A stretch of DNA of 64,000 nt. It comes from Taudactylus pleione (lineage: Eukaryota > Chordata > Amphibia > Anura > Myobatrachidae). A program made the position numbers and the translations under genes. The notes below the pieces were generated by a model, which searched no databases, had not been told where the DNA came from, and saw nothing but the letters and a program-made list of their open reading frames with translations. Where the stretch lies: the NCBI GenBank assembly GCA_031769625.1, contig JAUIMM010000550.1, positions 3,271,001 through 3,335,000 on the forward strand. The letters run 5' to 3'. Positions 9,953-21,680 of the stretch are shown here, in pieces (within the stretch, counting starts at the first letter, position 1; the number at the start of each line of letters is the position of its first letter).

Positions 9953-11235
9953 TGTCAAAGCTGGATTACTGGCTGAGACAAGATCAGTTTAAAATTGAAT
10001 CGCAGCGACACCATCTTGCGACTGGCTGCAAGACGCCATTTTGCGAAATGGCCGCCTAAGCGCCATTTTAGATAAACTCACATTTTAGTACATGTGGCGA
10101 TAATACCATTAGCATCATGCGAATGCATCTGTGACCATTACCATAGGTTACAACGATTCACTAAAAGCCTATTTCATTACTTTATGTATTATAAGGGATA
10201 TATTCCAGAAATGGCTTTGCAGTATTACATTAAGCAAGTGGCCAGGTGACAACTGGCTTGTGTAGATAAGCTTCCTGCATAGTGTTTGCCCACAACAGGT
10301 GGTCTGGCTAGAATAAATAAGCAAGCTTCCTGCAATGTCACAGGAAAGGTGGGAGGGCCTTCTGACAGGACATGTAGAACTATCTGGCCCAGCATGCTAA
10401 AATGTTAGAGACAAATGCACTCATCTTCATACACACATTAACTAGCATCCTTATATCAAACCCTGAATACCCACACATTTCATATTCACACATAAGGTTC
10501 CATAAGCATCAAAATGTATGATCTAAGTTGGTTAAGTTAGTTTCAATGCTGAGAAATAAAGGTTTTTGATAACTAAGGTATTATACATGATAAGCAAGGT
10601 GTGTTTGGTCTTGTTTTGATGCGTACGCTTTTTACAGCATCCCGGTGTTATCGGTGGAGAGATCGCATCATGCAAACTCAAGTTACGGATCACAGAACTT
10701 ACAAGCAACAAAATGTTTAGCTGTTGGAATGTTACAGGAGGCGTTATTAGAAAGATTCCTCTGCTGTTAGAGGCAGGGGGAGTCTATTTGAACAAGCAAG
10801 TTAAATGTGCGGTAACATATGCTTCTCCTCTGGGAACCAATGACATCAACAGGAAATTTCTCCTTTGTCCTGTTTTAGTCTGGGGGCGATAAATACATGT
10901 GTCCGAACACTGGTTAGGGAGTCCATGCTGAAGGTTGTATGAACTGAGGGTCTCTAGTCTGAGGTCTATCTCTGGGTCCAGAGGTGCAGCGTTTGTATAC
11001 TGTACTTGGGTCTGTAATATTTCCTTTTACGCCTAAATTGTGTATGTATCAATTGCGTGTAACTGACTGTACTTTTACCTGAATAATACTTGTGCGTTGG
11101 AACCACAGATTCCACTCCTGTCTTTATTTGCGGTCAGACTGCGTACGCAAATTAGCGTTATTCTTAGAAGTTTATAGGAAGGATATTTAGAAGGTATAGT
11201 CAGGGGTATATAAAGGTTCTGATCCAGTTTCGTTA
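9953..11235 (+). mobile_element. LTR2 (5' LTR of the main provirus), 1283 bp
   Basis: It begins TGTC and ends GTTA; two further bases (gt, 11236-11237) separate it from the primer site, as expected from integrase end trimming. A CCAAT box at 10837-10841 and a TATA-like gataaatac at 10888-10896 place transcription start at about 10920, so U3 would be about 965 bp; this is inferred from spacing. An AATAAA at 10555-10560 lies inside U3 and is unlikely to be the viral polyadenylation signal. It is the same length as LTR3, with about 22 substitutions by eye (about 1.7%). Confidence 0.93.
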
Positions 11236-11237
11236 GT

Positions 11238-11255
11238 TGGGGGCTCGTAAAGAAG
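11238..11255 (+). promoter_or_regulatory. Primer-binding site, tRNA-Pro-like
   Basis: The first 11 bases, tgggggctcgt, match the 3' end complement of tRNA-Pro, as used by many gammaretroviruses. The remaining seven bases (aaagaag) do not, so the site has either mutated or matches another tRNA. Confidence 0.65.
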
Positions 11256-12075
11256 TCACTTACCTGCTCACATGGTACATACGGTCATCAAAATTTCAGC
11301 AAAGGGTGGAGTGGCCACATGCAGGGTTTGCCTGCAACCGCTTTGTGCTGAAAGATCGCTATCCGTCTCCGTGTGAATTAAGGAAGCTGACTAGAATCCA
11401 GGGACAAGAGAGGAAAAAGTTTGTTTTCCTCTGTTGATAGAACCTTGCGTTTAGAGGGGTGCCGCAGTATTGCGTATGTGGCTAAAACACATTTTTGCAT
11501 ACGCAGTTAAAAAGTAATTATACGGTTGTGTGGTAGTCGCATTAATGTGTATGCGGCTGGTCGCACAACAGCGTATACGTACATCCGGTTCTGCTGCCAC
11601 GTGTTTGAACAAAGCCATTGAGATTTACATTTTTTTTTCTATTACCAATATCTGGGTTAAACGTGTATTTTTCTGCGCAGGAAAAAAAGTGTGTAACAGT
11701 GAATACTTGTTGAATAAAGTTAAGGGTATCGTATGATCCTTAAGGGCTAGGTGCAAGGGTTAGCCTAGCCGCTCGGTAAGCAGCTTTACCATTCAATACA
11801 CAGTAGCAGGTGTACATGTTGTCTTTGTTGTATAGAGGTGCGTGAGAGTGGCCGACATATAAACTCTCATAGGTCTGGAAGTTACCTTACTAAAGCTTAT
11901 CCGGGTGTGGAAGTCGCCTGTTTCAAATCTTATCCAGGTGTGGAAGTTGCCTTACTAAATCTTATCCAGGTGTGTGGGCGCCGCCGACTTAAAATCGTCC
12001 ACAGGTAAGTGAAAGTATCTTGATTGTCTTTCACCAGTTTAAATTTTTATTGAAAAGCGTAGGAGTTGTCTCAGA
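11256..12075 (+). other. ERV leader with splice donor and three ~32-bp repeats
   Basis: This is a non-coding leader of about 820 bases. A perfect consensus donor, CAG|GTAAGT, lies at 12002-12010 and is the likely donor for env mRNA. Just upstream, three tandem units containing cttatccaggtgtgg (starting at about 11891, 11922 and 11955) may be part of the packaging structure, by position only. Two short open frames at 11237-11736 have no recognisable content. Confidence 0.6.
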
Positions 12076-13993
12076 ATGGGAGCCACGCAAACAGTAGAGA
12101 TGTTAGGCAATGATGTGCTGCTAATGGAGGCTCCGATTGGATCGGCCCGTCGTATTATGCATACTAAGTACGGTACTTATGCAATAAGGTATTGTGATTT
12201 ATGGTTTAATATGACGAGGAAGAGTGTTAGACCGTTTCCCAGAATTGGTAGTTTTGACAAAAGTGTGTTAGACAATGTCCAGGATCACATCAGTATGGTG
12301 CGATCCCGAGAGAAAAAGATTAAGTATTTTGAATGTTTAAAACTATGGCAGCATGAAGGGGATGCTTGGCTTAAGAATGTGCAAATGACGCAAACTAGCG
12401 TTGCGAGCGCATTGCCAGAAAATACGTCCGCGACGCTGAGTTGCAATACGGGCGAGCCGCAAATTGGCGCACACGTGCGGCAAGGTAGCGTCGTGGAGAG
12501 TATTGCCAGCAGTTCACGCTCACCTCCCCCACCTTATGTGGATGGAGGTGCAAGTACAGTTACCAAAAATACCCATAAAAATGTAACAAGTAATTTGTAC
12601 CCCCTCTTAAGTAACCATAAAGAAAATGTTTATGATGTAGATGATGAGCCTATTGTAATGTCTGCCATTTCCCATGCTGTGCAAATGATAGCTGCTGCAT
12701 CACCACAATCACGGGTGGTACCGCCATCTCCATCGGTAACAGCAAGGGAAGTGTTAATACACTCTGCACCCATTAAGGAAGTTGTTAATACCATACGTAG
12801 CAGCAGCAGATTAAACCCCCAGCCAGGTAACCAGGTCAGAGGTAGCAACGCTGCCGGTCTGCATCCCATTCGGACAATAACTGTCCCGAATGGAAATGCG
12901 GATGCAAACGGTGTCGTGCCCACGAGGGAAGTAGTAATGCATTGTCCATGGACAAGGGCAGAACTAAATTCCATCATAAATGATTACCCTGATCCAAAAA
13001 AGGAATTAGCCAAATGTCAAAGATTTTTGAGAAATTAGGGTAGTTCTCATGAGCCCACTAATAAAGATTGGCGTGTGGTGTTAAGGGCCTGTCTACCACG
13101 CAATACCGATGTGACAAAATTTATCACGGATTGTGTATTTGATGGCGACGTTCCCTTAACAGACCAAGTAAACCAAGGTAACATTTCCCGCATTGTGACT
13201 CAATTGGGTGTATATTTTCCAGTAGTAGTTAACTGGAACAAAATCTTCACAATCAAACAAAAGGAGAGTTAAACTGCAGAAGACTATTGCGACAGGGCTC
13301 TGCAGGCTATCGCCCAGTACACTGGGATAGAAGATATTAAAGATAGCATTCACCACAGGGGAATGATAGTCACGATATTTATGGACGGTTTAAAAGAGAA
13401 TTTAAAAACTCAGGTTCAGACCTCACAGCCTGGCTGGAGGGGACTTAGAATAGATAACCTCATAGAGTCTGCCATAGAACATGACAAAAACATCTCAAAA
13501 AAGAGGGAGACCCAGAGCAAAAAATTAAAGTATACAAGCTCTGGAGGGAATGACGGTAACATCACAGCCAACAGACACGCTTGCACTTGCACACACACTC
13601 ATGTCAGAACAAGTTGCTCTCACTAACTCCACTCAACAACAAACACAACTCTATCCCACTAATCCAATGAAACCACAGGTCCCAGGATATCCACCTACTT
13701 CTTATACCCCACAATACCCTTACCCTCCCTATCCTTACCCATATCCACCACCTTTACCCTCTGCTCAAACTTCACAACAACACATGCTTTCACCTGAATC
13801 ACGGACATGTTTTAGTTGCAAACAAACAGGACACTTAAGTAGAAACTGCACAGTAAAAAGAGTATTGACCCCACATCAGGGCAAACCTAGATATCCCCAT
13901 AAGGGATATGCACATAGGCCAGCAAATGTTCAACAAGCACCAGCTCCAATTGTAGCTGTAAATGCTTTATTGGAGAATGGTAGCCAACGCTAG
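12076..13993 (+). pseudogene. gag: ERV gag, broken by two stops and a frameshift
   Basis: The start ATG gives Met-Gly, the usual myristoylation context for matrix. A late-domain motif PPPPY is at 12523-12537 (residues 150-154). A C-P-W-T-R-A-E-L segment at about 12946-12969 marks the start of capsid. The first frame ends at TAG 13036-13038. Capsid homology continues in the same frame through a second stop (TAA 13270-13272) to about 13540, where the reading frame changes. The nucleocapsid part is then open to TAG 13991-13993 and holds one zinc knuckle, C-x2-C-x4-H-x4-C, at 13808-13849, after a Pro/Tyr-rich stretch. The order matrix, PPxY region, capsid and single-knuckle nucleocapsid is that of gammaretrovirus-type Gag. 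No intact Gag can be made. Confidence 0.9.
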
Positions 13994-16900
13994 GGGTCAG
14001 GTCATACCTGTAGTCAGGTTAACGGGAAGTACTAGGGAAGAACCGGTCTTGATGGTTGATGTAGCTGGTACTGAATATCCTTTTCTTGTAGACACAGGGG
14101 CGACCAAGTCAGTGATGAAATCTCCCGTTAATTTACAGGTGACCAACGAGACAATACCAACAATGGGTGTGACAGGTAAAGTGGAACGTTATCCTTTAAC
14201 AAAGTCCGCAGAGGTTATTATTGGGCCATTGCATACCAGACATTCTTTTCTCCTGGCTGCCGCGGCTCCTACTAACCTGCTGGGCAGAGACTTGTTATGT
14301 AAAATGGGATGTGTCATATATTGCACCCCTGATGGTGTATATTTAGATATCCCAGAGAGAATGGTATACGAGGTGCGGGATATGTTAGACACTCCTCAAA
14401 GGATAATGTATCACTCTACCGTTTTAAAAGAAAATCCATCACAAGTAGATGAAATGTTGTCCCAAATTCCAGATTCCCTTTGGACAAAAGATGGACAGGA
14501 CACTGGATTAATGGCAAACGTAAGCCCAGTAATGGTAAACTTAAAAGGCGGTAGGCAAGCTCCAAAAATTCCCCAGTACCCACTAAAACAGGAAGTAGAA
14601 CTAGGGGTGTTTCCAATAATTGAGCGATTATTGCAACAGGGAATTTTAGTTCGTACAGCTAGTGTAGCCAACAGTCCCATCTTTCCAGTAAAGAAGAGTG
14701 GTGGGAGGGGTTATAGGCTGGTGCAAGACCTTAGAGGTGTTAATAAGGTAGTAGAGAGCCAATTCCCTGTATTGCCAAATCCAGCTGTCATCCTGATGCA
14801 GATCCCACCAAATGCAACCCATTTCACTGTCATTGACCTCTGTTCTGCTTTCTTCTCTGTGCCTCTCCACCCTGACTGTCAGTATCTATTCGCATTCACA
14901 TACAGAGGTGTGCAATATACATGGACACGATTGCCCCAAGGTTTCATAGACAGCCCCAGTATTTTCTCCCAGGCATTGCATGACTGTTTACAAGCTTTTC
15001 AACCTGCCAATGGATCAGTTCTAATTCAATATGTGGACAATTTATTGCTATGTTCTGACTCTTTTATGTCATGTGTGAATGATACTAAACTTTTGTTACT
15101 TCATCTCTTGCATACAGGACACAAAGTGGCTAAGGACAAGTTACAGCCGTGCCAGCCCAGAGTAAAATATTTGGGACACTGCCTAACCCAGGGGTTACGA
15201 CATCTCACAAATGATAGAATCCAGGCCATACAAAACATGACACTGCCGCAGAATCAACAGCAAATTCGTACCTTCTTGGGAATGTGTTTATACTGCCGAA
15301 TGTGGATCCCAGGTTTTTCTATTTTGGCCTTGCCTTTACAGGAACTAGTCTCTTCCTCAAAGCCCGATTACATCATACACACTGAGGAATCAGAACAGGC
15401 TTTTCTTAATCTCAAGGATAGTCTGGCAAAAGCTCCTGCATTGGGAATACCCGATTATGAAAAACCTTTTGATTTATATTGTACGGAAGCCAATGGTTGT
15501 GCTGCAGGTGTCCTTACACAAAAACATGGTGATGCCAGTAGGCCCGTAGCATACTACAGTGCCCAATTGGACACGGTAGCAAGGTCACTCCCCACCTGTT
15601 TGAGAAGTGTAGCAGCTACCGCTTTATTGGTGAGTAAAAGTGAGGACGTAGTATTTGGCCATGATATGATTGTCTACACTCCCCATGCTGTATCTGCTCT
15701 GTTGAACTCAGCTCAAACCAGACACGTCTCCTCAGCTAGGTTCACCAAATGGGAACTAGCCCTAATCACTCCTGCAAATATTACTGTTAAATGTTGCAGT
15801 ACGCTGAATCCAGCAACATACTTACCATATGTACAACATGATGTACAAAGGGTGGAAGGAGAGGAGTTGCTGGCGGGAGGTGAGTTCAGCAGACATGATG
15901 ATACTCACGATTGTATGACATATCTGAATCAGACCTTTACTGCTAGACCTGACATACTTGACACACCTTTAGAGAATGTGGATGTAACTTTCTATACGGA
16001 TGGGAGTTGTCATAGACAAACAGACACAGGTGAATTATGTACAGGTTATGCTGTTGTAAATGACACAGACATCATGGAAGCTAAACCTCTCGGTCCTCCT
16101 CACTCAGCCCAGGTGGCAGAGTTAGTAGCACTGACTAGAGCATGTGAACTGGCAGCAGGCAAATCTGCTAACATTTACACTGACTCGAGGTACGCGTTCG
16201 GGGTGGTGCATGATTTTGGGGCTCTATGGCGTCTGAGAAATGTTATGACAGTAGCAGGCACACCAGTTGCACATTCCCGACACATAAAACATCTCTTAGA
16301 AGCAATCCAACTGCCCAAAGCAGTGGCAATAATTAAATGCAAAGCCCACACATATGAGGATGACCCGGTGTCACTGGGCAACAACAGAGCCGATGAAGCT
16401 GCAAAATGGGCAGCAGGGTTAAAAATATCTTCCCCAATTGAAACAATTATGTCATTCCAAACCATTGATATGTTGAAATTAATTGAGTTGCAAAATTTGT
16501 GTTCAATTCAGGAAAAATCCATTTGGAAGTCCAAGGGGTGTGGGCAAGAGTCTTCTGGGCTCTGGAGGGATGGACATGGTAAGCCAGTAGCCCCCAAGGC
16601 ATATTACCCCAGCCTGGCTGAGGCAGCACACGGTCTAACTCACCTAGGTAAACAGGGTATGTGCAAGTTGGTGAGGGCATACTGGTGCGCACCAGATTTT
16701 TCTTCACAAGCAGAGAAGATAGCAATGTCCTGTCTGACCTGCTTGAGAAAGAACATAGGGAAAGCGATCCCTACTGAACCCACATTCCACCGACTGATGG
16801 ACCTTTCCAGGTGATACAAATTGATTTCATCCAATTACCACCCTGCAGGAACCTTAAGTATGTATTAGTGTGCACAGACGTATTTTCCAATTGGGTTGAG

Positions 16901-17653
16901 GCCTACCCAGCGGCCACTAATACTGCTGCGTTTACCTCCAAGAAAATAGTTCAGGAATTTGTATGCAGGTACGGTATCCCTAGAATCATCGAGAGTGATA
17001 AGGGTACCCATTTCACAGGTGATGTTTTTCAAAATATGTTTAAGCTGATGGGTATTAATAGCAGACTTCATACCCCCTACCGACCGCAAGCCAGTGCCAA
17101 GGTGGAGAGAATGAACGGGACTATTAAAAATAAATTAAGTAAAATTATGGCAGAAACTGGACTAGGATGGCCAGAAGCATTACCTTTGGTCCTACATAGC
17201 ATGAGGACCACTCCTAGACCTCCTCTGAATCTGTCCCCATTTGAAATACTATTCGGCAGACAACCTCATTTGATTATAAGTCCCCAGAAAGACTTGAAGG
17301 GTAACAACGAGGTAACTGTAAAGTATCTTATATCAATGAGTAGGCAGTTAAAGCAACAGCAGCAGAAACTTAAATTGTTGTCTAATGATATGCCTGAAAC
17401 TAACTGTCATGATGTTGAACCAGGAGAATATGTAATGATCAGAAATTTCTTGCGTTCAGGTTGTTTGACTGATCGGTGGGAAGGTCAATACCAGGTGCTG
17501 CTGACGAGTACTACATCTTTGAAGGTGGCCGAGAGAGATACCTGGGTCCATTCCACTCACTGCAAAAAGGTCAATCAACCGGTGGAGAAACAAGGCGGAG
17601 ACAAGGCTGATAGTGTGGACCTGACGCTCGCGAGCTTGTTCCGGGAGGATTGA
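13962..17653 (+). pseudogene. pol: ERV pro-pol: protease, reverse transcriptase, RNase H, integrase; frameshifted
   Basis: The main frame is open from 13962 to TGA 16812-16814 (950 codons); the rest is in another frame, 16811-17653. Protease has L-V-D-T-G-A-T-K-S (Asp codon 14091-14093) and G-R-D-L-L. Reverse transcriptase has L-V-Q-D-L-R, I-D-L-C-S-A-F-F, L-P-Q-G-F and Y-V-D-N at 15030-15041 in place of the usual Y-x-D-D. RNase H keeps its acidic residues (Y-T-D-G-S-C with Asp at 15999, A-E-L-V-A-L, Y-T-D-S-R-Y and N-R-A-D-E-A-A). Integrase has an H-x3-H and C-x2-C zinc region before the break, then catalytic Asp 16823, Asp 16997 and Glu 17105 (D-x35-E). A one-base shift lies between about 16770 and 16811. 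The C-terminal integrase domain runs to 17653. The element is non-functional because of the shift and the altered polymerase site. Confidence 0.93.
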
Positions 17654-17663
17654 AAAGGTCGTA

Positions 17664-19486
17664 GTGAGATACCTGAGAGAAATTTTTGCAGGACTTGTTG
17701 TTAAAATGGACGGGCCTGCTGTGTTCATTCTCATATTCTCTTTTAGAGTGTTCACCATCCTGGTTGGTTCGGGAATATCCAGTTTCTGTGATGGGGGACG
17801 GATTGAGGAAACGGGAGCTGATGGCAGTGCTGATGGAGTGGAGAAAGGAGGAGTGCAATGCCAATCAGGGTAGTGTCTTTCCAATCTTAGTACTGTTATT
17901 GTTAAAGAGCTGTCATTCCGGATACTCGGGGAAGGTGTGGAGGGTTATCGTCTGAGGATTCCTGTATTTGTGAGCTTTGTGGGTCCCTAGTTGATGAGAA
18001 CTGTATCCAACCTAAATATAATCTGTACTGGGGTGGGTATCCTCTAGAGGATTATCATAGCATGGTAGGCAAAGTGTTAAATCAAACTGATTGCTGGGTG
18101 TGTTCACATGTGCCACAGGGACAGCATAATGTAGGGTTGGTGCCATTTCCGCTGAATACCACGGACATTTTAGAATTACAAAAAGGGAAAACATTGGATG
18201 GAAAATTCCTCTCATCCAAACCACCTCATTTCAAACTCTAACAATTCTAAGTAGATAGATCACTTTTGTGTTTAAACATTAAACCAACCCCAATAAACCC
18301 GGAGGTTGGGAAGTGACGGGGAATAATCAGACGATGACCTTCTCACAAAGAGCTGATAATGAGTCCATAAACTATGATCTGTTACGCTCAATTAAATCCA
18401 GTGGGAAACATTTTAGGTACCGGTATACATTGAGTTCCACCAAAGAAATGATTGGTAAAGTACCAGATGGTTATTGTGCTAAAACAATACAACCAGAAAC
18501 TTGCATATACCAGATGGAAGAGCCTGAGATAGGATTGTTTGCAAGAGAAATGTGTTTAATGATAATGATGCATACCATTCCTTATGTTCTCCCTGATAAT
18601 GTATATTTTATATGTGGAAGAAAAGCGTATAAATGGCTCTCCCCGAGTTCCGAAGGTTTGTGTTATCTGGGAAGAGTAGTCCCAGAAGTTATGACCCTCA
18701 CACATGTTGAAATGTTGGGAATACATAAAAACACACCGCCACCATATCTTCACACACAATATGAACACAGAGGCAAGAGAAATATGATACCTGGTGATAT
18801 GCATAAAGCCGCTCAGTTAATCAGTGAGACAACTGGCTTCCGAATGCCAGAATTGCTAGGGGTACATTAAATTTTAGATATATCCAGGAACTTGCTAAAT
18901 TAATAGATAATATTACCAAGATGTATGATGACACATTCAGGTACACAGGGAGAGAATTGCAAGCGTACAAGAAAGAACTAGTGCAACACACGCTAGTGTT
19001 GAATTATTTAACAGCTGTTACTGGAGGGTATTGCGTAACATTAGCCACCCAATTTGGAGTAAAATGTTGCACATATGTCACCAATGATACCAGTGACCCT
19101 AAGGAGGTGATAGACCAGAAGATGGATGAGATTCTGCAGCTAAAGTGGGAATTTCGTAGAACCATAATGCATCAGTGGCTGAAGCAGGGGAAAAGATAGA
19201 AGGATGGGTGTCATGGCTGAACCCAGTGAAATGGTTCTCAGGTCTAGGAGAATGGGTCCAGGAAGTGATCGTCAGCATAGGCAAATTCTTGATCCTTATA
19301 CTGACTGTCATCATAGTAATTGGCATATGCGTCCAGTGTGTTCCTATTGTGTTGAAGTGTGGAAAATGTAAAAACAGAGTGAAACGAAAGAATGAAACTA
19401 TGATGGTGGTCAGAAATGATAATATGTATACCGAGGTAGATACAGAACTGCATTACAACCCTGAGCTAGGAAGTACCATAATTTAA
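17664..19486 (+). pseudogene. env: ERV env, broken into several frames
   Basis: A hydrophobic leader follows the ATG at 17706. The SU subunit is spread over several frames. It contains the CxxC motif CWVC at 18092-18103, next to an N-Q-T glycosylation site. Further SU sequence is in another frame at 18313-18870 and includes a furin-type R-G-K-R at about 18768-18779. TM sequence follows in a third frame (18888-19199) with a G-G-Y-C...C-C-T-Y disulphide motif near 19028-19071. A fourth frame (to TAA 19484-19486) has a membrane span at about 19265-19350, a Cys-rich juxtamembrane region and a Y-T-E-V endocytosis-type motif in the tail. At least three frame changes and several stops are present. 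The CxxC/CC pair is the gammaretrovirus covalent SU-TM arrangement. Confidence 0.88.
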
Positions 19487-19806
19487 ATGTATAATATTTA
19501 GATATGCATAGAATATATTATTGAAATGTTATTTATAGAACACCTCAGACAATGTAAAGTCTCAAATTCCCCTTAAAGACTGCTGTTATAAGACTAGTGC
19601 ATTCCCACACCTGTCACATGATCTTCCAAGATCCGCGGTGTGCGTATAATAGTAGTTTTATGTCCCCACCTAGAGACACATTATTGATGGATTAAGAACC
19701 ACCTTGTGCTATCCCATAATAACACTAAATAATATGTAAATGTAAGCCTAAATTAAATTTTAATAGCAGAGTGTGATAGCATGTTGTTCGCTATCAAAGG
19801 GTGGAC
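19487..19806 (+). other. ERV 3' untranslated region with polypurine tract
   Basis: No gene is present. The sequence ends in the short purine-rich tract aaagggtgga (19796-19805) just before LTR3. It is a near-perfect duplicate of 9633-9952. Confidence 0.8.
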
Positions 19807-21089
19807 TGTCAAAGCTGGATTACTGGCTGAGACAAGATCAGTTTAAAATTGAATCGCAGCGACACCATCTTGCGACTGGCTGCAAGACGCCATTTTGCAA
19901 AATGGCCACCTAAGCGCCATTTTAGATAAACTCACATTTTAGTACATGTGGCGATAATACCATTAGCATCATGCGAATGCATCTGTGACCATTACCATAG
20001 GTTACAACGATTCACTGAAAGCCTATTTCATTACTTTATGTATTATAAGGGATATATTCCAGAAATGGCTTTGCAGTATTACATTAAGCAAGTGGCCAGG
20101 TGACAACTGGCTTGTGTAGATAAGCTTCCTGCATAGTGTTTGCCCACAACAGGTGGTCTGGCTAGAATAAATAAGCAAGCTTCCTGCAATGTCACAGGAA
20201 AGGTGGGAGGGCCTTCTGACAGGACATGTAGAACTATCTGGCCCAGCATGCTAAAATGTTAGAGACAAATGCACTCATCTTCATACACACATTAACTAGC
20301 GTCCTTATATCAAACCCTGAATACCCACACATTTCATATTCACACATAAGGTTCCATAAGCATTAAAATGTATGATCTAAGTTGGTTAAGTTAGTTTCAA
20401 CACTGAGAAATAAAGGTTTTTGATAACTAAGGTATTATACATGATAAGCAAGGTGTGTTTGGTCTTGTTCTGAGGCGTACGCTTTTTACAGCATCCCGGT
20501 GTTATCGGTGGAGAGATCGCATCATGCAAACTCAAGTTACGGATCACAGAACTTACAAGCAACAAAATGTTTAGCTGTTGGAATGTTACAGGAGGCGTTA
20601 TTAGAAAGATTCCCCTGCTGTTAGAGGCAGGGGGAGTCTATTTGAACCAGCCTGTTAAATGTGCGGTAACATATGCTTCTCCTCTGGGAACCAATGACAT
20701 CAGCAGAAAATTTCTCCTTTGTCCTGTTTTAGTCTGGGGGGGGTAAATACATGTGTCCGAATACTGGTTAGGGAGTCCATGCTGAAGGTTGTATGAACTG
20801 AGGGTCTCTAGTCTGAGGTCTATCTCTGGGTCCGGAGGTGCAGCGTATGTATACTGTACTTGGGTCTGTAATATTTCCTTTTACGCCTAAATTGTGTATG
20901 TATCAATTGCGTGTAACTGACTGTACTTTTACCTGAATAATACTTGTGCGTTGGAACCACAGATTCCACTCCTGTCTTTATTTGCGGTCAGACTGCGTAC
21001 GCAAATTAGCGTTATTCTTAGAGGTTTATAGGAAGGATATTTAGAAGGTATAGGCAGGGGTATATAAAGGTTCTGATCCAGTTTCGTTA
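19807..21089 (+). mobile_element. LTR3 (3' LTR), 1283 bp
   Basis: It begins TGTC and ends GTTA, followed by the target duplication gtat. It has no length difference from LTR2. The TATA-like word of LTR2 is changed here (gtaaatac). A perfect TATATAAAG lies 20 bases before the LTR end in both copies, too close to the end to be the viral promoter. Confidence 0.93.
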
Positions 21090-21093
21090 GTAT
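21090..21093. repeat. Right 4-bp target-site duplication of the ERV complex
   Basis: The gtat here is identical to 8903-8906. Confidence 0.8.
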
Positions 21094-21280
21094 TTTAATA
21101 CAGAGAATGATGTACACTTGTATGTTGCGCCAATATTAATTATATGTGTAAGAGCACAGACTATGAAGTGGGAGGAGTCATGTATAGAAGGGGAGGAGTC
21201 TATGCCAGGAGCCAGATGCTGACACCAAGGTAGGCCTGTGTGTTTTTTAAATGCCAGGGCCTATTTTTAGTCCCAGTCCG

Positions 21281-21680
21281 GCCCTGGTAGTGCCCTTATG
21301 CAGTGCCCCCAGTAGTGCCTCTTATGCAGTGCCCCTTATGCATTGCCCCCTTATGCAGTGTCCCTTATATAGTGCCCCCAGTAGTGCCCCTTATACAGTG
21401 CTCCCAGTAGTAGTACCCCTTATGCAATACCCCCAGTAGTGTCCCTTATGCAGTCAGTGTTCCCAGTAGTGCCCCATATACAGTTCCCACAGTAGTGCCC
21501 CTTATACATGCCAACAGTATTGCCCCTTATACAGTGCCTCCAGTAGTGCCCATTATGCAGTACCCCCAGTAGTGCCCTTTTATACACTATCCCCAGTAGT
21601 GCCACTTATACAATGTCCCCAGTAGTGCCCCTTATGCAATGCCCCCAGTAATGCCCCTTATACAGTAACCCAAGTAGTAG
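21281..21680. repeat. ~26-28-bp minisatellite (cagtagtgccccttatgcag type)
   Basis: About 15 degenerate units of cagtagtgccccttatacag are present, with cccc spacers. The reverse complement (ggggcactgcataagg...) matches the units at 58.7-59.4 kb. Confidence 0.85.

Larger units (their letters stand above)
8907..21089 (+). mobile_element. Three-LTR endogenous retrovirus complex (class I, gammaretrovirus-like)
   Basis: The order is truncated LTR1 (8907-9470), env tail and 3' untranslated region (9471-9952), full LTR2 (9953-11235), primer site, leader, gag, pro-pol, env and full LTR3 (19807-21089). One 4-bp duplication (gtat) flanks the whole complex, so it is best read as one insertion that later formed a tandem by LTR recombination and then lost most of the left internal region. 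Class I assignment rests on the tRNA-Pro-like primer site, a single CCHC knuckle, a PPPPY motif in gag, a CWVC motif in SU, integrase D-D-35-E and the 4-bp duplication. All genes are broken. If the CSF2RB-like gene continues to the left, the provirus sits in its intron in antisense orientation. Confidence 0.92.

Noticed and set aside
10555..10560. AATAAA as the viral polyadenylation signal
   Set aside because: It lies well upstream of the CCAAT and TATA-like words in the LTR, so it would fall in U3 rather than R.
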